Notes: generated by a model from the sequence alone, not told the origin. 10,714 bases of DNA from an uncultured Acidimicrobiaceae bacterium (GCA_913054115.1 CAJXIS010000041.1:1-10714), one strand, 5' to 3'; numbered from the stretch's first letter, positions 1 to 6,572 are shown. Translations and numbers: made by a program.

Positions 1-197
1 AGGAGCAGCATCGGCACGAAGTTGGCGAATCCGGTGATCCCCACCCATGCCGCCGATCCGGTGATCCCATAGATCACGTAGGCACTGGTGATGTGCAGAA
101 TCCAGCGACCGGTGTTGGTGACGAGGCCCCCGGCCCAGAACAACCGATAGTTGCGGACCCCCAGTGCGGGGAACCTGGACCTACCGGCGACGGACAC
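1..197 (-). CDS. MFS transporter, N-terminal fragment (cut by window edge)
   Basis: The minus strand reads an open frame of 65 complete codons from a GTG at 197-195 to the window edge. It begins MSVAGRSRFPALGVRNYRLF and continues with WAGGLVTNTGRW and a hydrophobic stretch rich in G, A, V, I and F. The pattern F-P-A-L-x-x-R-N-Y-R-L-F-W-A-G is typical of the cytoplasmic N-terminus and first membrane helix of MFS_3/EntS-like efflux transporters, which export small molecules by proton antiport. The substrate cannot be told. The GTG was chosen because it sits the usual distance before the FPALxxRNYRLFW motif. It has no ribosome binding site, but a TACTGT lies 6 nt upstream, which would suit a leaderless message. 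It diverges from the crotonase gene with a 98-bp spacer. The family call is fairly safe; the start is less so. Confidence 0.7.
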   Translation of the reverse strand, partial: MSVAGRSRFPALGVRNYRLFWAGGLVTNTGRWILHITSAYVIYGITGSAAWVGITGFANFVPMLL

Positions 198-228
198 CCG
201 CCGACAGTACGGGTGGGGATCGACCGGA

Positions 229-273
229 CGCCCATTGGCCGGAGTGCCCACCGGCCGGGATGCCAATCGGGCG
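229..273. repeat. Imperfect inverted repeat in divergent spacer
   Basis: CGCCCATTGG (229-238) is mirrored by CCAATCGGGCG (263-273) with one extra base in the right arm. The inner ATTGGC/GCCAAT pair (234-239 and 262-267) is exact. The centre holds CCGGCCGG (251-258). It lies between the MFS gene and the crotonase gene, where an operator controlling either gene would be expected. That role is inference from position and symmetry only. Confidence 0.35.
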
Positions 274-295
274 CCCGCCGTGGCAGGCTCGGGCC

Positions 296-1069
296 ATGAG
301 CCTGCTTCTCACCGAACGACGGGGCCGCGTGGCGGTCCTCACCTTCAACGACCCCGACCGCCGCAACGCCATCTCCGACGAGATGAACGTCGCACTCGAC
401 ACAGCCTTCGACGAGCTCGAAGCCGACGAGGGCGTCGGGGCGGTCGTGCTCATCGGCGCCGGACGGGCCTTCTGCGCCGGCGCTGTGATCGATGACCTGG
501 TAGGGGCCGGAGAGAGCGAGGAGCGCAGCAGCGGCGACCTCCCCAGCATCTACCGCGGCTTCCTGCGGGTCGCCCACTCCCCCCTCGCCACCGTGGCGGC
601 CGTCAACGGGGCCGCCGTCGGTGCGGGCATGAACATGCTGCTCGCCTGCGACCTCGTCGTCGCCGGGCGCTCGGCGAAGTTCGACACCCGCTTCCTCTCG
701 ATCGGCCTCCACCCCGGGGGCGGCCACATCTGGCGGCTCCGCCACCTCACCGACCTCGGCACCACCCGGGCCATGGTGCTGTTCAAGCAGATACTCGACG
801 GCGAGGAGGCGGCACGCCGCGGCCTGGCCTGGGAGTGCGTCGACGACGACGACCTCCTGGAGGCGGCGATCGGCTACGCCGAACTGGCAGCCGCACACCC
901 CAGGGACCTGGTGGCCAGCACCAAGGCGACCATCGCCGCAGGCCTGGCGGTCACCGAATCGAACGAGGCCGTCCAACTCGAGATCGCCCCACAGATCCGG
1001 TCGATGCACGAGCCGGCGTTCCTCGAGTTGATCGGCTCGCTCAAGGAGCGCATCAGCAGCAAGGACTGA
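296..1069 (+). CDS. Crotonase-family protein lacking both hydratase glutamates
   Basis: The product has 257 residues, the usual length of a single-domain crotonase (enoyl-CoA hydratase/isomerase superfamily). The N-terminal strand region RVAVLTFNDPDRRNAIS (11-27) and the oxyanion-hole segment AFCAG (58-62) fit CoA-thioester binding, as does GAAVGAGMN (105-113). However, the two acid/base glutamates of classical enoyl-CoA hydratase (E144 and E164 in the rat enzyme) align with N113 in GAGMNMLLACD and F133 in AKFDTRF. Simple syn-hydration is therefore unlikely. Related actinobacterial proteins sharing HPGGGH (139-144) are often labelled enoyl-CoA hydratase without proof. The ATG at 296 begins the conserved domain; a longer in-frame start at 164 would overlap the divergent MFS start and adds a low-complexity extension. 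The Shine-Dalgarno is weak. It converges on the acetyltransferase with a 23-bp gap. The reaction is unknown. Confidence 0.85.
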   Translation: MSLLLTERRGRVAVLTFNDPDRRNAISDEMNVALDTAFDELEADEGVGAVVLIGAGRAFCAGAVIDDLVGAGESEERSSGDLPSIYRGFLRVAHSPLATVAAVNGAAVGAGMNMLLACDLVVAGRSAKFDTRFLSIGLHPGGGHIWRLRHLTDLGTTRAMVLFKQILDGEEAARRGLAWECVDDDDLLEAAIGYAELAAAHPRDLVASTKATIAAGLAVTESNEAVQLEIAPQIRSMHEPAFLELIGSLKERISSKD

Positions 1070-1092
1070 GGCGGGGGTTCAGGTACTGCTCG

Positions 1093-1692
1093 TCAGTCCA
1101 GCCATTCGCGACACAGTTCGACGGCCCGGTCGGCCCACTCCTCAGCCGTGAGGGCGAACCGGAGATGGTCCTCCCAGACGCCGTTGATCTCGAGGTAGCG
1201 CTCAGCGAGTCCCTCACAGCGCAGGTCCAGCTTTTCGACGACCCGTCGCGACGGGACATTGTCGGGCACGATCGAGATCTGGAGACGATGCAGGCCGACC
1301 TCCTCGAAGGCGAACCGGGCCATCACGATGACGGCCTCCGGCACGTAGCCGTTGCCCGCCTGTGTCTCATCGATCCAATAGCCGATATGGGCGTTCTGGA
1401 ACGCACCCCGGATCACGTTCGACAGGTTGACCTCCCCCGCCAACACGTCGTCGACGAAGAGGCCGAATCCATACCCCGTGCCGAGTTGGCGCTCCCGTCG
1501 CCTGGCGGCACAGCGGGCGGCGAACGTCTGCCGGTCGTGGGCGGGATCGGCCTGGCCTACTGGCCGACGAGGCTCCCAACCGGTCAGCCACTCGCCGTTG
1601 CGGTGCCGGACCTCCTGCCATGCCCCGAAGTCATCGACCTCGAGGGGGCGCAGGGTCAGCCGGCGTCCGTGCAGGATCGGCGGGTCGTTCAT
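1093..1692 (-). CDS. GNAT N-acetyltransferase, RimJ-like
   Basis: A protein of 199 residues with the layout of the RimJ/RimL branch of the GNAT superfamily, which transfers acetyl from acetyl-CoA to protein N-termini or small amines. The start ILHGRRLTLRPLEVDDFGAW (6-25) is the family's typical first strand and helix. Motif A is IGYWIDETQAGNGYVPEAV (103-121), with the acetyl-CoA pyrophosphate loop QAGNGY (111-116). NVPSRRVVEKL (145-155) and the C-terminal GVWEDHLRFAL (171-181) are also RimJ-like. The substrate cannot be read from sequence. The start codon ATG at 1692-1690 is preceded on the mRNA by GGGGA about 10 nt upstream, and by a four-codon ATG-GCC-CCA-TGA whose stop overlaps this start. 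It follows the aminotransferase gene by 61 bp, with a hairpin between them, and may be cotranscribed with it. Confidence 0.85.
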   Translation of the reverse strand: MNDPPILHGRRLTLRPLEVDDFGAWQEVRHRNGEWLTGWEPRRPVGQADPAHDRQTFAARCAARRRERQLGTGYGFGLFVDDVLAGEVNLSNVIRGAFQNAHIGYWIDETQAGNGYVPEAVIVMARFAFEEVGLHRLQISIVPDNVPSRRVVEKLDLRCEGLAERYLEINGVWEDHLRFALTAEEWADRAVELCREWLD

Positions 1693-1729
1693 GGGGCCAT
1701 GTTCCCCGCTGGAACGGGCGTCCGGCCAG

Positions 1730-1745
1730 CCGGGGAGGACCCCGG
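1730..1745 (-). terminator. GC hairpin after aminotransferase gene (no U tract)
   Basis: CCGGGG (1730-1735) and CCCCGG (1740-1745) form a perfect 6-bp stem with a 4-nt loop, 8 nt beyond the stop codon of the aminotransferase gene on the minus strand. There is no run of T after it, so it is not a classical intrinsic terminator. Actinobacteria often use hairpins without a U tract, and it could equally limit read-through into, or decay upstream of, the acetyltransferase gene. Confidence 0.35.
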
Positions 1746-1753
1746 GTGGCGGA

Positions 1754-2848
1754 TCAGTCCAGGATCTCGGCGAGGGCGCCGAGCAGGAGGGTGACGTTGC
1801 GCTGGCGGGCGGTGTGGCCCATGCAGCCGATCCGCCATACCTGGCCGGCGACCGGGCCGAGCCCTCCGCCGATCTCGATGCTGTAGCGCTCGAGCAGGAT
1901 GCGGCGCACGTCGGCCTCGTCCATGCCCTCGGGGAGGCGGCCCTGCGGGATGCGCACCGAGGTGAGCTCGGGAAGGCGGTGGCCCTCCTGGGCGAACAAC
2001 TCGAAGCCCATCTTCTGGAGTCCCTCCTGGAGCCGGTCGCCGCAGGCCTGGTGTCGGGCCTGGGCGTTCTCGAGGCCCTCCTCGAGGACCACGCCGAGGC
2101 CGGCGTGCAGTGCGTAGATCATCGAGATGGGCGCCGTGTGGTGGTAGGCGCGGGCGCCGCCACCGGTCACGTACTTGGCGATCATGGACAGGTCCAGGTA
2201 CCAGGACTGGCTGCGATCAACGAAATTCGCGATGGCCCGATCGGACACCGTGACCGGCGAGAGGCCGGGCGGCACACCGATGCACTTCTGCGTGCCGCTG
2301 TAGGCGAGGTCCACGCCCCACTCGTCGATCTCGAGCGGGATGCCGCAGAGCGAGGTGACGCAGTCGACCAGGAACAGGGCATCGCCCTTGCCGGCGCCGA
2401 TCTCTGCGAGGTCGTTGCGGACGCCGGTCGAAGTCTCGGCGTGGACGATGGCGATGACCTTCGGGTTCGGGTGGGCGTCGAGCATGCGCTGCTGCTCGAT
2501 GGCCTGTCCCCACTCGGCATCGACCCGCACGACCTCGGCGCCGAGGCGGCTGGCGACGTCGCACATGCGCTCGCCGAAGACGCCGTTGACGCCGATCACG
2601 ACGACGTCGCCGGGGGCGAGCACGTTGCAGAAGGTGGCTTCCATGCCAGCCGAACCGGTCGCCGACACGGGGAAGGTCAGGGCGTTGTCGGTCTTGAAGA
2701 CGGCCCGCAGGCGGTCGTTGGTCTCGTCGAGCAGCGCGATGAACTCGGGGTCGAGGTGGCCGAGCACGGGTCGTCCGAAGGCCTCGATGACCTCGGGATA
2801 CGGGTTGCCCGGACCTGGCCCCATCAACAGGCGGTCACTGTGTCCCAT
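1754..2848 (-). CDS. Serine/alanine-glyoxylate aminotransferase (class V, PLP)
   Basis: A 364-residue class V PLP-dependent aminotransferase, close to the usual length. It opens with LMGPGPGNPYPEV (8-20), as in the AGT/serine-glyoxylate family. SATGSAGMEA (62-71) lies in the cofactor phosphate region, D162 in LVDCVTSLCG would pair with the PLP pyridine nitrogen, and K188 in SGTQKCIGVPPG is the Schiff-base lysine. YHHTAPISMIYALH (235-248) is also typical. The expected reaction moves the amino group of serine (or alanine) to glyoxylate, giving glycine and hydroxypyruvate (or pyruvate) in the cytoplasm. Serine versus alanine preference cannot be decided from these motifs. Malyl-CoA lyase and malate-CoA ligase on the same strand favour the serine-cycle role of SgaA. 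The ATG at 2848 has no Shine-Dalgarno but sits just below a well-spaced promoter, so the gene is probably transcribed separately from the ppx-like gene 65 bp upstream. Confidence 0.85.
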   Translation of the reverse strand: MGHSDRLLMGPGPGNPYPEVIEAFGRPVLGHLDPEFIALLDETNDRLRAVFKTDNALTFPVSATGSAGMEATFCNVLAPGDVVVIGVNGVFGERMCDVASRLGAEVVRVDAEWGQAIEQQRMLDAHPNPKVIAIVHAETSTGVRNDLAEIGAGKGDALFLVDCVTSLCGIPLEIDEWGVDLAYSGTQKCIGVPPGLSPVTVSDRAIANFVDRSQSWYLDLSMIAKYVTGGGARAYHHTAPISMIYALHAGLGVVLEEGLENAQARHQACGDRLQEGLQKMGFELFAQEGHRLPELTSVRIPQGRLPEGMDEADVRRILLERYSIEIGGGLGPVAGQVWRIGCMGHTARQRNVTLLLGALAEILD

Positions 2849-2856
2849 GCGGGCGA

Positions 2857-2885
2857 ACTGTAACAGGATATTTCCCCGCAGTAAA
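2857..2885 (-). promoter_or_regulatory. Promoter for the aminotransferase gene, leaderless geometry
   Basis: On the minus strand TTTACT (2885-2880) is followed by a 17-bp spacer and TACAGT (2862-2857). Each hexamer matches four of six positions of the sigma-70 consensus, and the second fits the actinobacterial TANNNT -10. It ends 8 nt before the ATG, so transcription should begin at or next to the start codon. The spacer is locally AT-rich and the gene lacks a ribosome binding site, both consistent with a leaderless message. Confidence 0.5.
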
Positions 2886-2913
2886 GAATGTTTCCGGTGA
2901 CGAAACTCGCTGG

Positions 2914-4338
2914 TCAGGCCCTCCCGGCGGCCGGCGGATCCCCGACCTGTGCGGCGACCAGGCCGTCGAGGATGTCAGCCTCGGAGACGAGGCACTCGTC
3001 GAAGCCCAACTGGCGCATCACCTTGACCAGCACGCACAGTCCACCCACGATCACGTCGGTCCGGGCCTCCTCCATGCCGGGATTCTCCAGCCGCTGCTCC
3101 CGGTTCTCGGTGACCAGGGTCCGGAACACGTCCTCGACGGCCTCCCTGGTGAGCCGGAAGTGGTGGATCAGGTCCCGGTCGTACTCGGCCAGGCCCAACT
3201 CGACCGCAGCCACGCACGACACGGTGCCGGCGAGGCCGACGAGGGTCCGCACCTCCGACACCGATGGGATCTCGCGCCGTACATCGTCGATATGCCCCTC
3301 GACGATCGAGAGGCAGGCTGCCAACTCCTCGGGCAGCGGCGGGTCGTGCTCGATCCACTGCTCGGTCAGCCGCACGCAGCCGATGTCGCACGACAGGACG
3401 CCCTCGGCCTCATCGGTCCCGACCACGAACTCGGTCGAGCCGCCCCCGATGTCGAGGACCAGGAACGGCCCGTCGGCCGGGTCGAGGTCGGCGGTGGCCC
3501 CGGCGAACGAGAGGCGCCCCTCCTCGAGGCCCGGAAGCAGCTCGGGCCGGACCCCGAGGGCTGCCTCGGCGGCGTCGAAGAACTCGTCGCGGTTGACCGC
3601 ATCCCTGGCGGCGGATGTGGCCGTGGCACGCACCCGGGTCACCCCGTGCCGGTCGAGCACCTGACGGAACTCCTCGAGGACCGCTACCACCCGGGCGATG
3701 GCCTGCGGGGCGAGCCGACCGGTGGCATCGACCCCCTCGCCCAGTCGGGTGATCCGCATCAGCCGCTCGACGGTCGTCGTGCCGTCACCGATCAGGAGCC
3801 TCGTCGAGCTGGTCCCACAATCGACGGCGGCGACGAGTTCAGGCACCGTCGTGTCCACCGATTTCTCGGGGCTCCCGACCACCCCGGTCGGCCCGTGCGC
3901 CTGCAACTGCTCTTCGACCCAGCGTCCGACCGGATCGTCGCCGCCAGCCAGGTGCCATGCGTAGTGGGCATGGAGGCACTTCACGCCCTGCCGGGTACCG
4001 CCCACCCCACCGCTCGGCCGGGGCCCCTCGTGGTCGGCGGGGATCGCTCTCTCGCGCTCCGATGCGTACCGGTCGTGGGCGGCAGCCAGTGCCGCTGCGT
4101 CGACGGCGGCCTCGGCGGCGCGGACGCCGCCCGTCGACTCGAGCGTGCCGACCCGGGACCGGAGGTCGGCACCCACCAGCCAGTACCGGGTGGGCATCGG
4201 TCGGCCGTCGTCCAACAGCGGGTGGTTCATGATCACGACCGGCAGTCCGGCGGCGTCACGAACCACGATCTCGAAGGCACCCAGTGGCGGGCGTCCGAGC
4301 AAATGCTCGACCTGCGCCCGCTCGTCGTCGGTGGGCAC
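2914..4338 (-). CDS. DUF501 domain fused to Ppx/GppA phosphatase
   Basis: A 474-residue protein with two parts. Residues 1-150 match DUF501, an actinobacterial domain of unknown function: RPPLGAFEIVVRD (16-28), PMPTRYWLVG (47-56) and the C-terminal GVKCLHAHYAWHLA (118-131). Residues 168-465 are an exopolyphosphatase/guanosine pentaphosphatase domain of the ASKHA fold. It has VAAVDCGTSSTRLLIGDG (169-186, first phosphate loop), TATSAARDAVNR (239-250), LEEGRLSFAG (271-280, catalytic glutamate probably E273), LVLDIGGGSTEFVVG (293-307, second phosphate loop) and VGLAGTVSCVA (367-377). It probably hydrolyses polyphosphate or pppGpp. The GTG start at 4338-4336 is fixed by a strong AGGGGAGGGGAG nine nt upstream and by the start of DUF501. 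The gap after coxG is 19 bp and the Shine-Dalgarno overlaps the coxG stop, so the two genes are cotranscribed. DUF501 and ppx are commonly separate neighbouring genes in Actinobacteria; here they form one frame. Confidence 0.87.
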   Translation of the reverse strand: MPTDDERAQVEHLLGRPPLGAFEIVVRDAAGLPVVIMNHPLLDDGRPMPTRYWLVGADLRSRVGTLESTGGVRAAEAAVDAAALAAAHDRYASERERAIPADHEGPRPSGGVGGTRQGVKCLHAHYAWHLAGGDDPVGRWVEEQLQAHGPTGVVGSPEKSVDTTVPELVAAVDCGTSSTRLLIGDGTTTVERLMRITRLGEGVDATGRLAPQAIARVVAVLEEFRQVLDRHGVTRVRATATSAARDAVNRDEFFDAAEAALGVRPELLPGLEEGRLSFAGATADLDPADGPFLVLDIGGGSTEFVVGTDEAEGVLSCDIGCVRLTEQWIEHDPPLPEELAACLSIVEGHIDDVRREIPSVSEVRTLVGLAGTVSCVAAVELGLAEYDRDLIHHFRLTREAVEDVFRTLVTENREQRLENPGMEEARTDVIVGGLCVLVKVMRQLGFDECLVSEADILDGLVAAQVGDPPAAGRA

Positions 4339-4347
4339 GGCTGGCGG

Positions 4348-4359
4348 CTCCCCTCCCCT
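4348..4359 (-). promoter_or_regulatory. Strong Shine-Dalgarno that sets the GTG start of the Ppx fusion
   Basis: The mRNA-sense sequence AGGGGAGGGGAG ends 9 nt before the GTG at 4338. It runs into the coxG stop codon TAG (4360-4358), suggesting translational coupling between coxG and the DUF501-Ppx gene. Confidence 0.6.
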
Positions 4360-5032
4360 ACACGAAGGCGATGATCACGACCACCAGCAGGACGACCGCC
4401 ACGGCAACCGGCAGCAGCCGCTTGAGCACCGGGGCGCCGGCTGCGCCCAGCAGGTCGACCGCCTCGGCCTCCGGTGCGTCGATGACGCGCACCTGTTCTT
4501 CGGAGATTTCAGAGCTTTCGGGCACATCCGCCACCTCCGCCACCTCCGCCTCGGAAACCTCAGGCACCTCCGCCACCTCCGCCGGCTCGTCCTGTTCCAG
4601 GAGCCCACTCAGGTTCTCGGCGAACTGGCCCATCAACTTCTTCGACACGTCGGCCATCACGCCCCGGCCGAACTGGGCCACCTTGCCGGTCACCTTCAGG
4701 TCGGTGGTGACCGTGACCCTGGTGCCGGTGGCGGTCGCTGTCATCTCGGCGGTGATTTCCGCAGCGGCGTTGCCGGCGCCACGGGTGTCGCGACCCTCGG
4801 CCCGCAGGACCGCCCGGTAGCCGACATCGTCCTTCTCGACGAAGCTGGCCGCCCCCTTGTACTGGGCGGTGATGGGACCGACCTTGACCTTCACCACGCC
4901 CCGGTACTCGTCGCCCTCGACCTCCTGGAGTTGGGCGCCCGGCAGGCAGGGAGCGATGCGCTCGAGGTCGGTCATGACCAACCAGACCTGCTCGATCGGC
5001 GAGCCCACCTCGAATTCGTTGCTCAGTTCCAT
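4358..5032 (-). CDS. coxG: CoxG: SRPBCC protein of the CO dehydrogenase system, membrane-tailed
   Basis: A 224-residue protein. Residues 1-145 form the CoxG/SRPBCC (START-like) domain: MELSNEFEV (1-9), LERIAPCLPGAQL (23-35), GDEYRGVVKVKVGPI (40-54), YKGAASF (58-64) and KVTGKVAQFGRGVM (113-126). Residues 147-195 are an acidic, low-complexity linker built from AEV/PEV repeats. Residues 203-224 are a hydrophobic C-terminal helix after two basic residues (LKRLL), which would anchor the protein in the cytoplasmic membrane. CoxG ties molybdenum CO dehydrogenase to the membrane and is proposed to handle quinone for it. The start is fixed by the family N-terminus (ME-x-x-N-x-F). It lies in the last copy of a 14-bp tandem array and has only a weak GAG-type ribosome site. 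The structural coxMSL genes are not nearby, so service to another molybdenum hydroxylase remains possible. Confidence 0.88.
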   Translation of the reverse strand: MELSNEFEVGSPIEQVWLVMTDLERIAPCLPGAQLQEVEGDEYRGVVKVKVGPITAQYKGAASFVEKDDVGYRAVLRAEGRDTRGAGNAAAEITAEMTATATGTRVTVTTDLKVTGKVAQFGRGVMADVSKKLMGQFAENLSGLLEQDEPAEVAEVPEVSEAEVAEVADVPESSEISEEQVRVIDAPEAEAVDLLGAAGAPVLKRLLPVAVAVVLLVVVIIAFV

Positions 5033-5124
5033 GCTCTCAGTTCCATGCCCTCAGTTACCTGCTCTCAGAATCATGCCCTCAGTTACCTGCTCTCAGAATC
5101 ATGCCCTCGGTTCCATGCTCTCAG
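5027..5124. repeat. Seven 14-bp tandem repeats spanning the coxG start codon
   Basis: Seven head-to-tail units on the plus strand: TTCCATGCTCTCAG (5027-5040), TTCCATGCCCTCAG (5041-5054), TTACCTGCTCTCAG (5055-5068), AATCATGCCCTCAG (5069-5082), TTACCTGCTCTCAG (5083-5096), AATCATGCCCTCGG (5097-5110) and TTCCATGCTCTCAG (5111-5124). Units 3+4 and 5+6 form a 28-bp higher-order repeat that differs at one base; units 1 and 7 are identical. In mRNA sense the unit is CTGAGRGCATGRWW, and the copy at 5027-5040 contains the real coxG ATG (5032-5030). Four other copies (units 2, 4, 6 and 7) also carry an ATG, each opening only five to seven codons before a stop. Confidence 0.95.
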
Positions 5125-5145
5125 ATCCGTCAACTCGAGTTCGAC

Positions 5146-5178
5146 GGTCCGTCGTCAGTCCGTCGTCGGTCCATCGGC
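5146..5178. repeat. Three 11-bp tandem repeats in the mobA-coxG spacer
   Basis: GGTCCGTCGTC (5146-5156), AGTCCGTCGTC (5157-5167) and GGTCCATCGGC (5168-5178) follow one another directly, ending just after the stop codon of the MobA-like gene in transcription order. The unit is unrelated to the neighbouring 14-bp array. Together the two arrays fill most of the 148-bp spacer. No function can be assigned. Confidence 0.7.
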
Positions 5179-5180
5179 AA

Positions 5181-5738
5181 TCAGTTCCAGGCCAGCAGGT
5201 CGTCAACCGTGTCGATGTCGGCGGGCTCGCCGTCGCACGCTACTTCCACCGCCTCAGATGCCCTCCAGCGCAGGAGGAGCCGCGCACCCGAATCGCCGGA
5301 AATAGGAAGCTCGTCCCAGAGGTGGGCGGCGACCTTGACCGGTGGCCGCCGGCGACCGTCGAAGGTGGCACAGACGAGGTCTCCGGGCTGCCCGGCCACC
5401 GCCAGCCACGCCTCGGCAGGGACACCCGGCGTGTCGGCCAGGCCGACGACCATCGCCTCGTGACCGACCGCCCTGCAGTGCGCCACCGCCCGCTGCAACG
5501 AGATCGCCTGCCCGTCGGCCCAGTCCGGATTGTGGATGACGGTGGCCGACGCCGGGAGCAACGACGCGAGGTCGGCGGCACCCGTCACGACCACGAGCTC
5601 GTCGAGGCCGGCGGCAGCGGCAGCGTCGATCGAATGGGCGGCAAGGGGACGGCCGCGGACATCGGCAAGCAGCTTGTGGCCCTCGCCGTCCCAGCGGGAT
5701 CCCCCACCGGCGGCCAGCACGACGGCTGCGATCGTCAT
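5181..5738 (-). CDS. MobA-like molybdopterin cytidylyltransferase (MocA family)
   Basis: A 185-residue NTP-transferase of the MocA/MobA-like family, which joins CMP to molybdopterin to make the MCD cofactor used by xanthine oxidase-family enzymes such as CO dehydrogenase. The nucleotide-binding signature is VVLAAGGGSRWDGEGHKLL (6-24), with the activating K22. NPDWADGQAISLQRAV (70-85), LADTPGVPAEAW (100-111), GDSGARLLL (148-156) and the terminal DIDTVDDL (174-181) are all family landmarks. The usual GHP before the second half is replaced by RRPPVKV (130-136). The ATG at 5738 is backed by GGGAGG six nt upstream. It follows the CoxF-like gene by 20 bp, in one operon. MobA, which makes the guanine dinucleotide, is the main alternative; the XdhC/CoxF neighbours and the short single-domain form favour the cytidylyl branch. 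Confidence 0.85.
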   Translation of the reverse strand: MTIAAVVLAAGGGSRWDGEGHKLLADVRGRPLAAHSIDAAAAAGLDELVVVTGAADLASLLPASATVIHNPDWADGQAISLQRAVAHCRAVGHEAMVVGLADTPGVPAEAWLAVAGQPGDLVCATFDGRRRPPVKVAAHLWDELPISGDSGARLLLRWRASEAVEVACDGEPADIDTVDDLLAWN

Positions 5739-5744
5739 CTCGGC

Positions 5745-5750
5745 CCTCCC
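5745..5750 (-). promoter_or_regulatory. Shine-Dalgarno of the MobA-like gene
   Basis: GGGAGG in mRNA sense ends 6 nt before the ATG at 5738. It lies in the 20-bp gap after the CoxF-like gene and supports this start codon and operon translation. Confidence 0.5.
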
Positions 5751-5758
5751 TCGGCCGG

Positions 5759-6568
5759 TCAGTCGTGGATCGGCCCCGACGAGGCGCTCAGCGCCTGCGC
5801 CGAACGACCCGTCCGGAGAGCGATGATCTCCGCAACGATCGAGATGGCGGTCTCCTCCGGCGTGCGTGCCCCGATGTCAATCCCGAGTGGCGACCGCAGC
5901 CGGGCGATGCCCGCATCGTCGACCCCCGCCTCACGCAGTCGAACCAGTCGGTTCTCGTGCGTACGGCGAGAACCCATGACGCCGATGTAGCCCACCCCGG
6001 TCGCAAGCGCCGACACGATCGCCGGGACGTCGAACTTGTTGTCGTGGGTCAGGACGCAGACGGCGTCCCGCTGCCCGAGGTCGGCACCGACCTGGTCGAG
6101 GAGGCGATTGGGCCAGTCGACCACCACCTCGTCGGCGAGGGGGAAGCGCTGCCGGGTGGCGAAGACCTCTCGGGCATCGCACACGGTGACCCGGTAGCCG
6201 AGCACCTTGGCGACCCTCACCAGCGACGCCGTGAAGTCGACGGCACCGAAGATCAGCATCCTCGGCGGCTGGGCGAAGCTCTCGATGAAGACCCGGACAT
6301 GGTCCTCCCTGGCCTCGCCGTGCTCGCCGTAATTGCGCACGCCGCTGCGCCCCGCCGCCAGTTCGCCGAGGGCGTCGCGCTCGACGACCCGGTCGAGGTT
6401 GGCGTCGCCCAGGGTGCCCATCGTGCCTTCCGGCCGGACGAGCAGCTTGGCGCCGGCACCCGGACCCTCGACCACCGTGGCCAGGGCGAAGGCCGACTGT
6501 TCGCGGAGCAGGGATGCGACGGCGTCGAAGATCGGGGTCGCGGTTCCCGACTCGGGGGTGGCATCCAT
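5759..6568 (-). CDS. XdhC/CoxF-family molybdenum hydroxylase maturation factor
   Basis: The product has 269 residues. Residues 12-80 resemble a divergent XdhC N-domain (SAFALATVVEGPG, then MGTLGDANLDRVV in place of the usual GSVSGGCVE). Residues 102-250 are the XdhC Rossmann domain: RMLIFGAVDFTASLVRVA (103-120), LGYRVTVCDARE (123-134), RFPLADEVVVDWP (141-153), VLTHDNKFD (172-180), GYIGVMGSRRTHENRL (193-208) and SPLGIDIGARTPEETAISI (226-244). Family members help load sulfurated molybdenum cofactor into xanthine dehydrogenase or CO dehydrogenase. The common dinucleotide loop FGAGHVA is FGAVDFT here, a variant I associate with CoxF-like proteins. The ATG at 6568 was chosen because it lies 4 bp after the preceding stop; a GTG at 6616 would overlap that gene. 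No clear Shine-Dalgarno is present, so translation may be coupled. Confidence 0.83.
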   Translation of the reverse strand: MDATPESGTATPIFDAVASLLREQSAFALATVVEGPGAGAKLLVRPEGTMGTLGDANLDRVVERDALGELAAGRSGVRNYGEHGEAREDHVRVFIESFAQPPRMLIFGAVDFTASLVRVAKVLGYRVTVCDAREVFATRQRFPLADEVVVDWPNRLLDQVGADLGQRDAVCVLTHDNKFDVPAIVSALATGVGYIGVMGSRRTHENRLVRLREAGVDDAGIARLRSPLGIDIGARTPEETAISIVAEIIALRTGRSAQALSASSGPIHD

Positions 6569-6572
6569 CGCG

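Noticed and set aside
74..1009. Long open frame on the minus strand opposite the crotonase gene
   Set aside because: It has low-complexity composition without any family motif, and it overlaps a clear crotonase gene. High GC content creates such frames.
1063..1099. GGACTGA/TCAGTCC inverted repeat spanning the two convergent stop codons as a bidirectional terminator
   Set aside because: Only 7 bp with a 23-nt loop and no T run. Both genes simply end in GAC-TGA, so coincidence is adequate.
1693..1709. Four-codon frame ATG-GCC-CCA-TGA overlapping the acetyltransferase start as a leader peptide
   Set aside because: It is too short and has no ribosome site of its own beyond the GGGGA shared with the main gene. 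Chance is likely.
1427..2863. 478-codon plus-strand frame opposite the aminotransferase gene
   Set aside because: It mirrors the codon structure of the aminotransferase, which has full PLP-enzyme motifs. The plus frame has none.
2890..2906. GTTTC/GAAAC hairpin after the DUF501-Ppx gene as a terminator
   Set aside because: The stem is only 5 bp, AT-rich at its base, and has no T tract. Too weak to call.
5027..5124. CRISPR array
   Set aside because: The units are 14 bp and directly contiguous with no unique spacers, and no cas genes are near.
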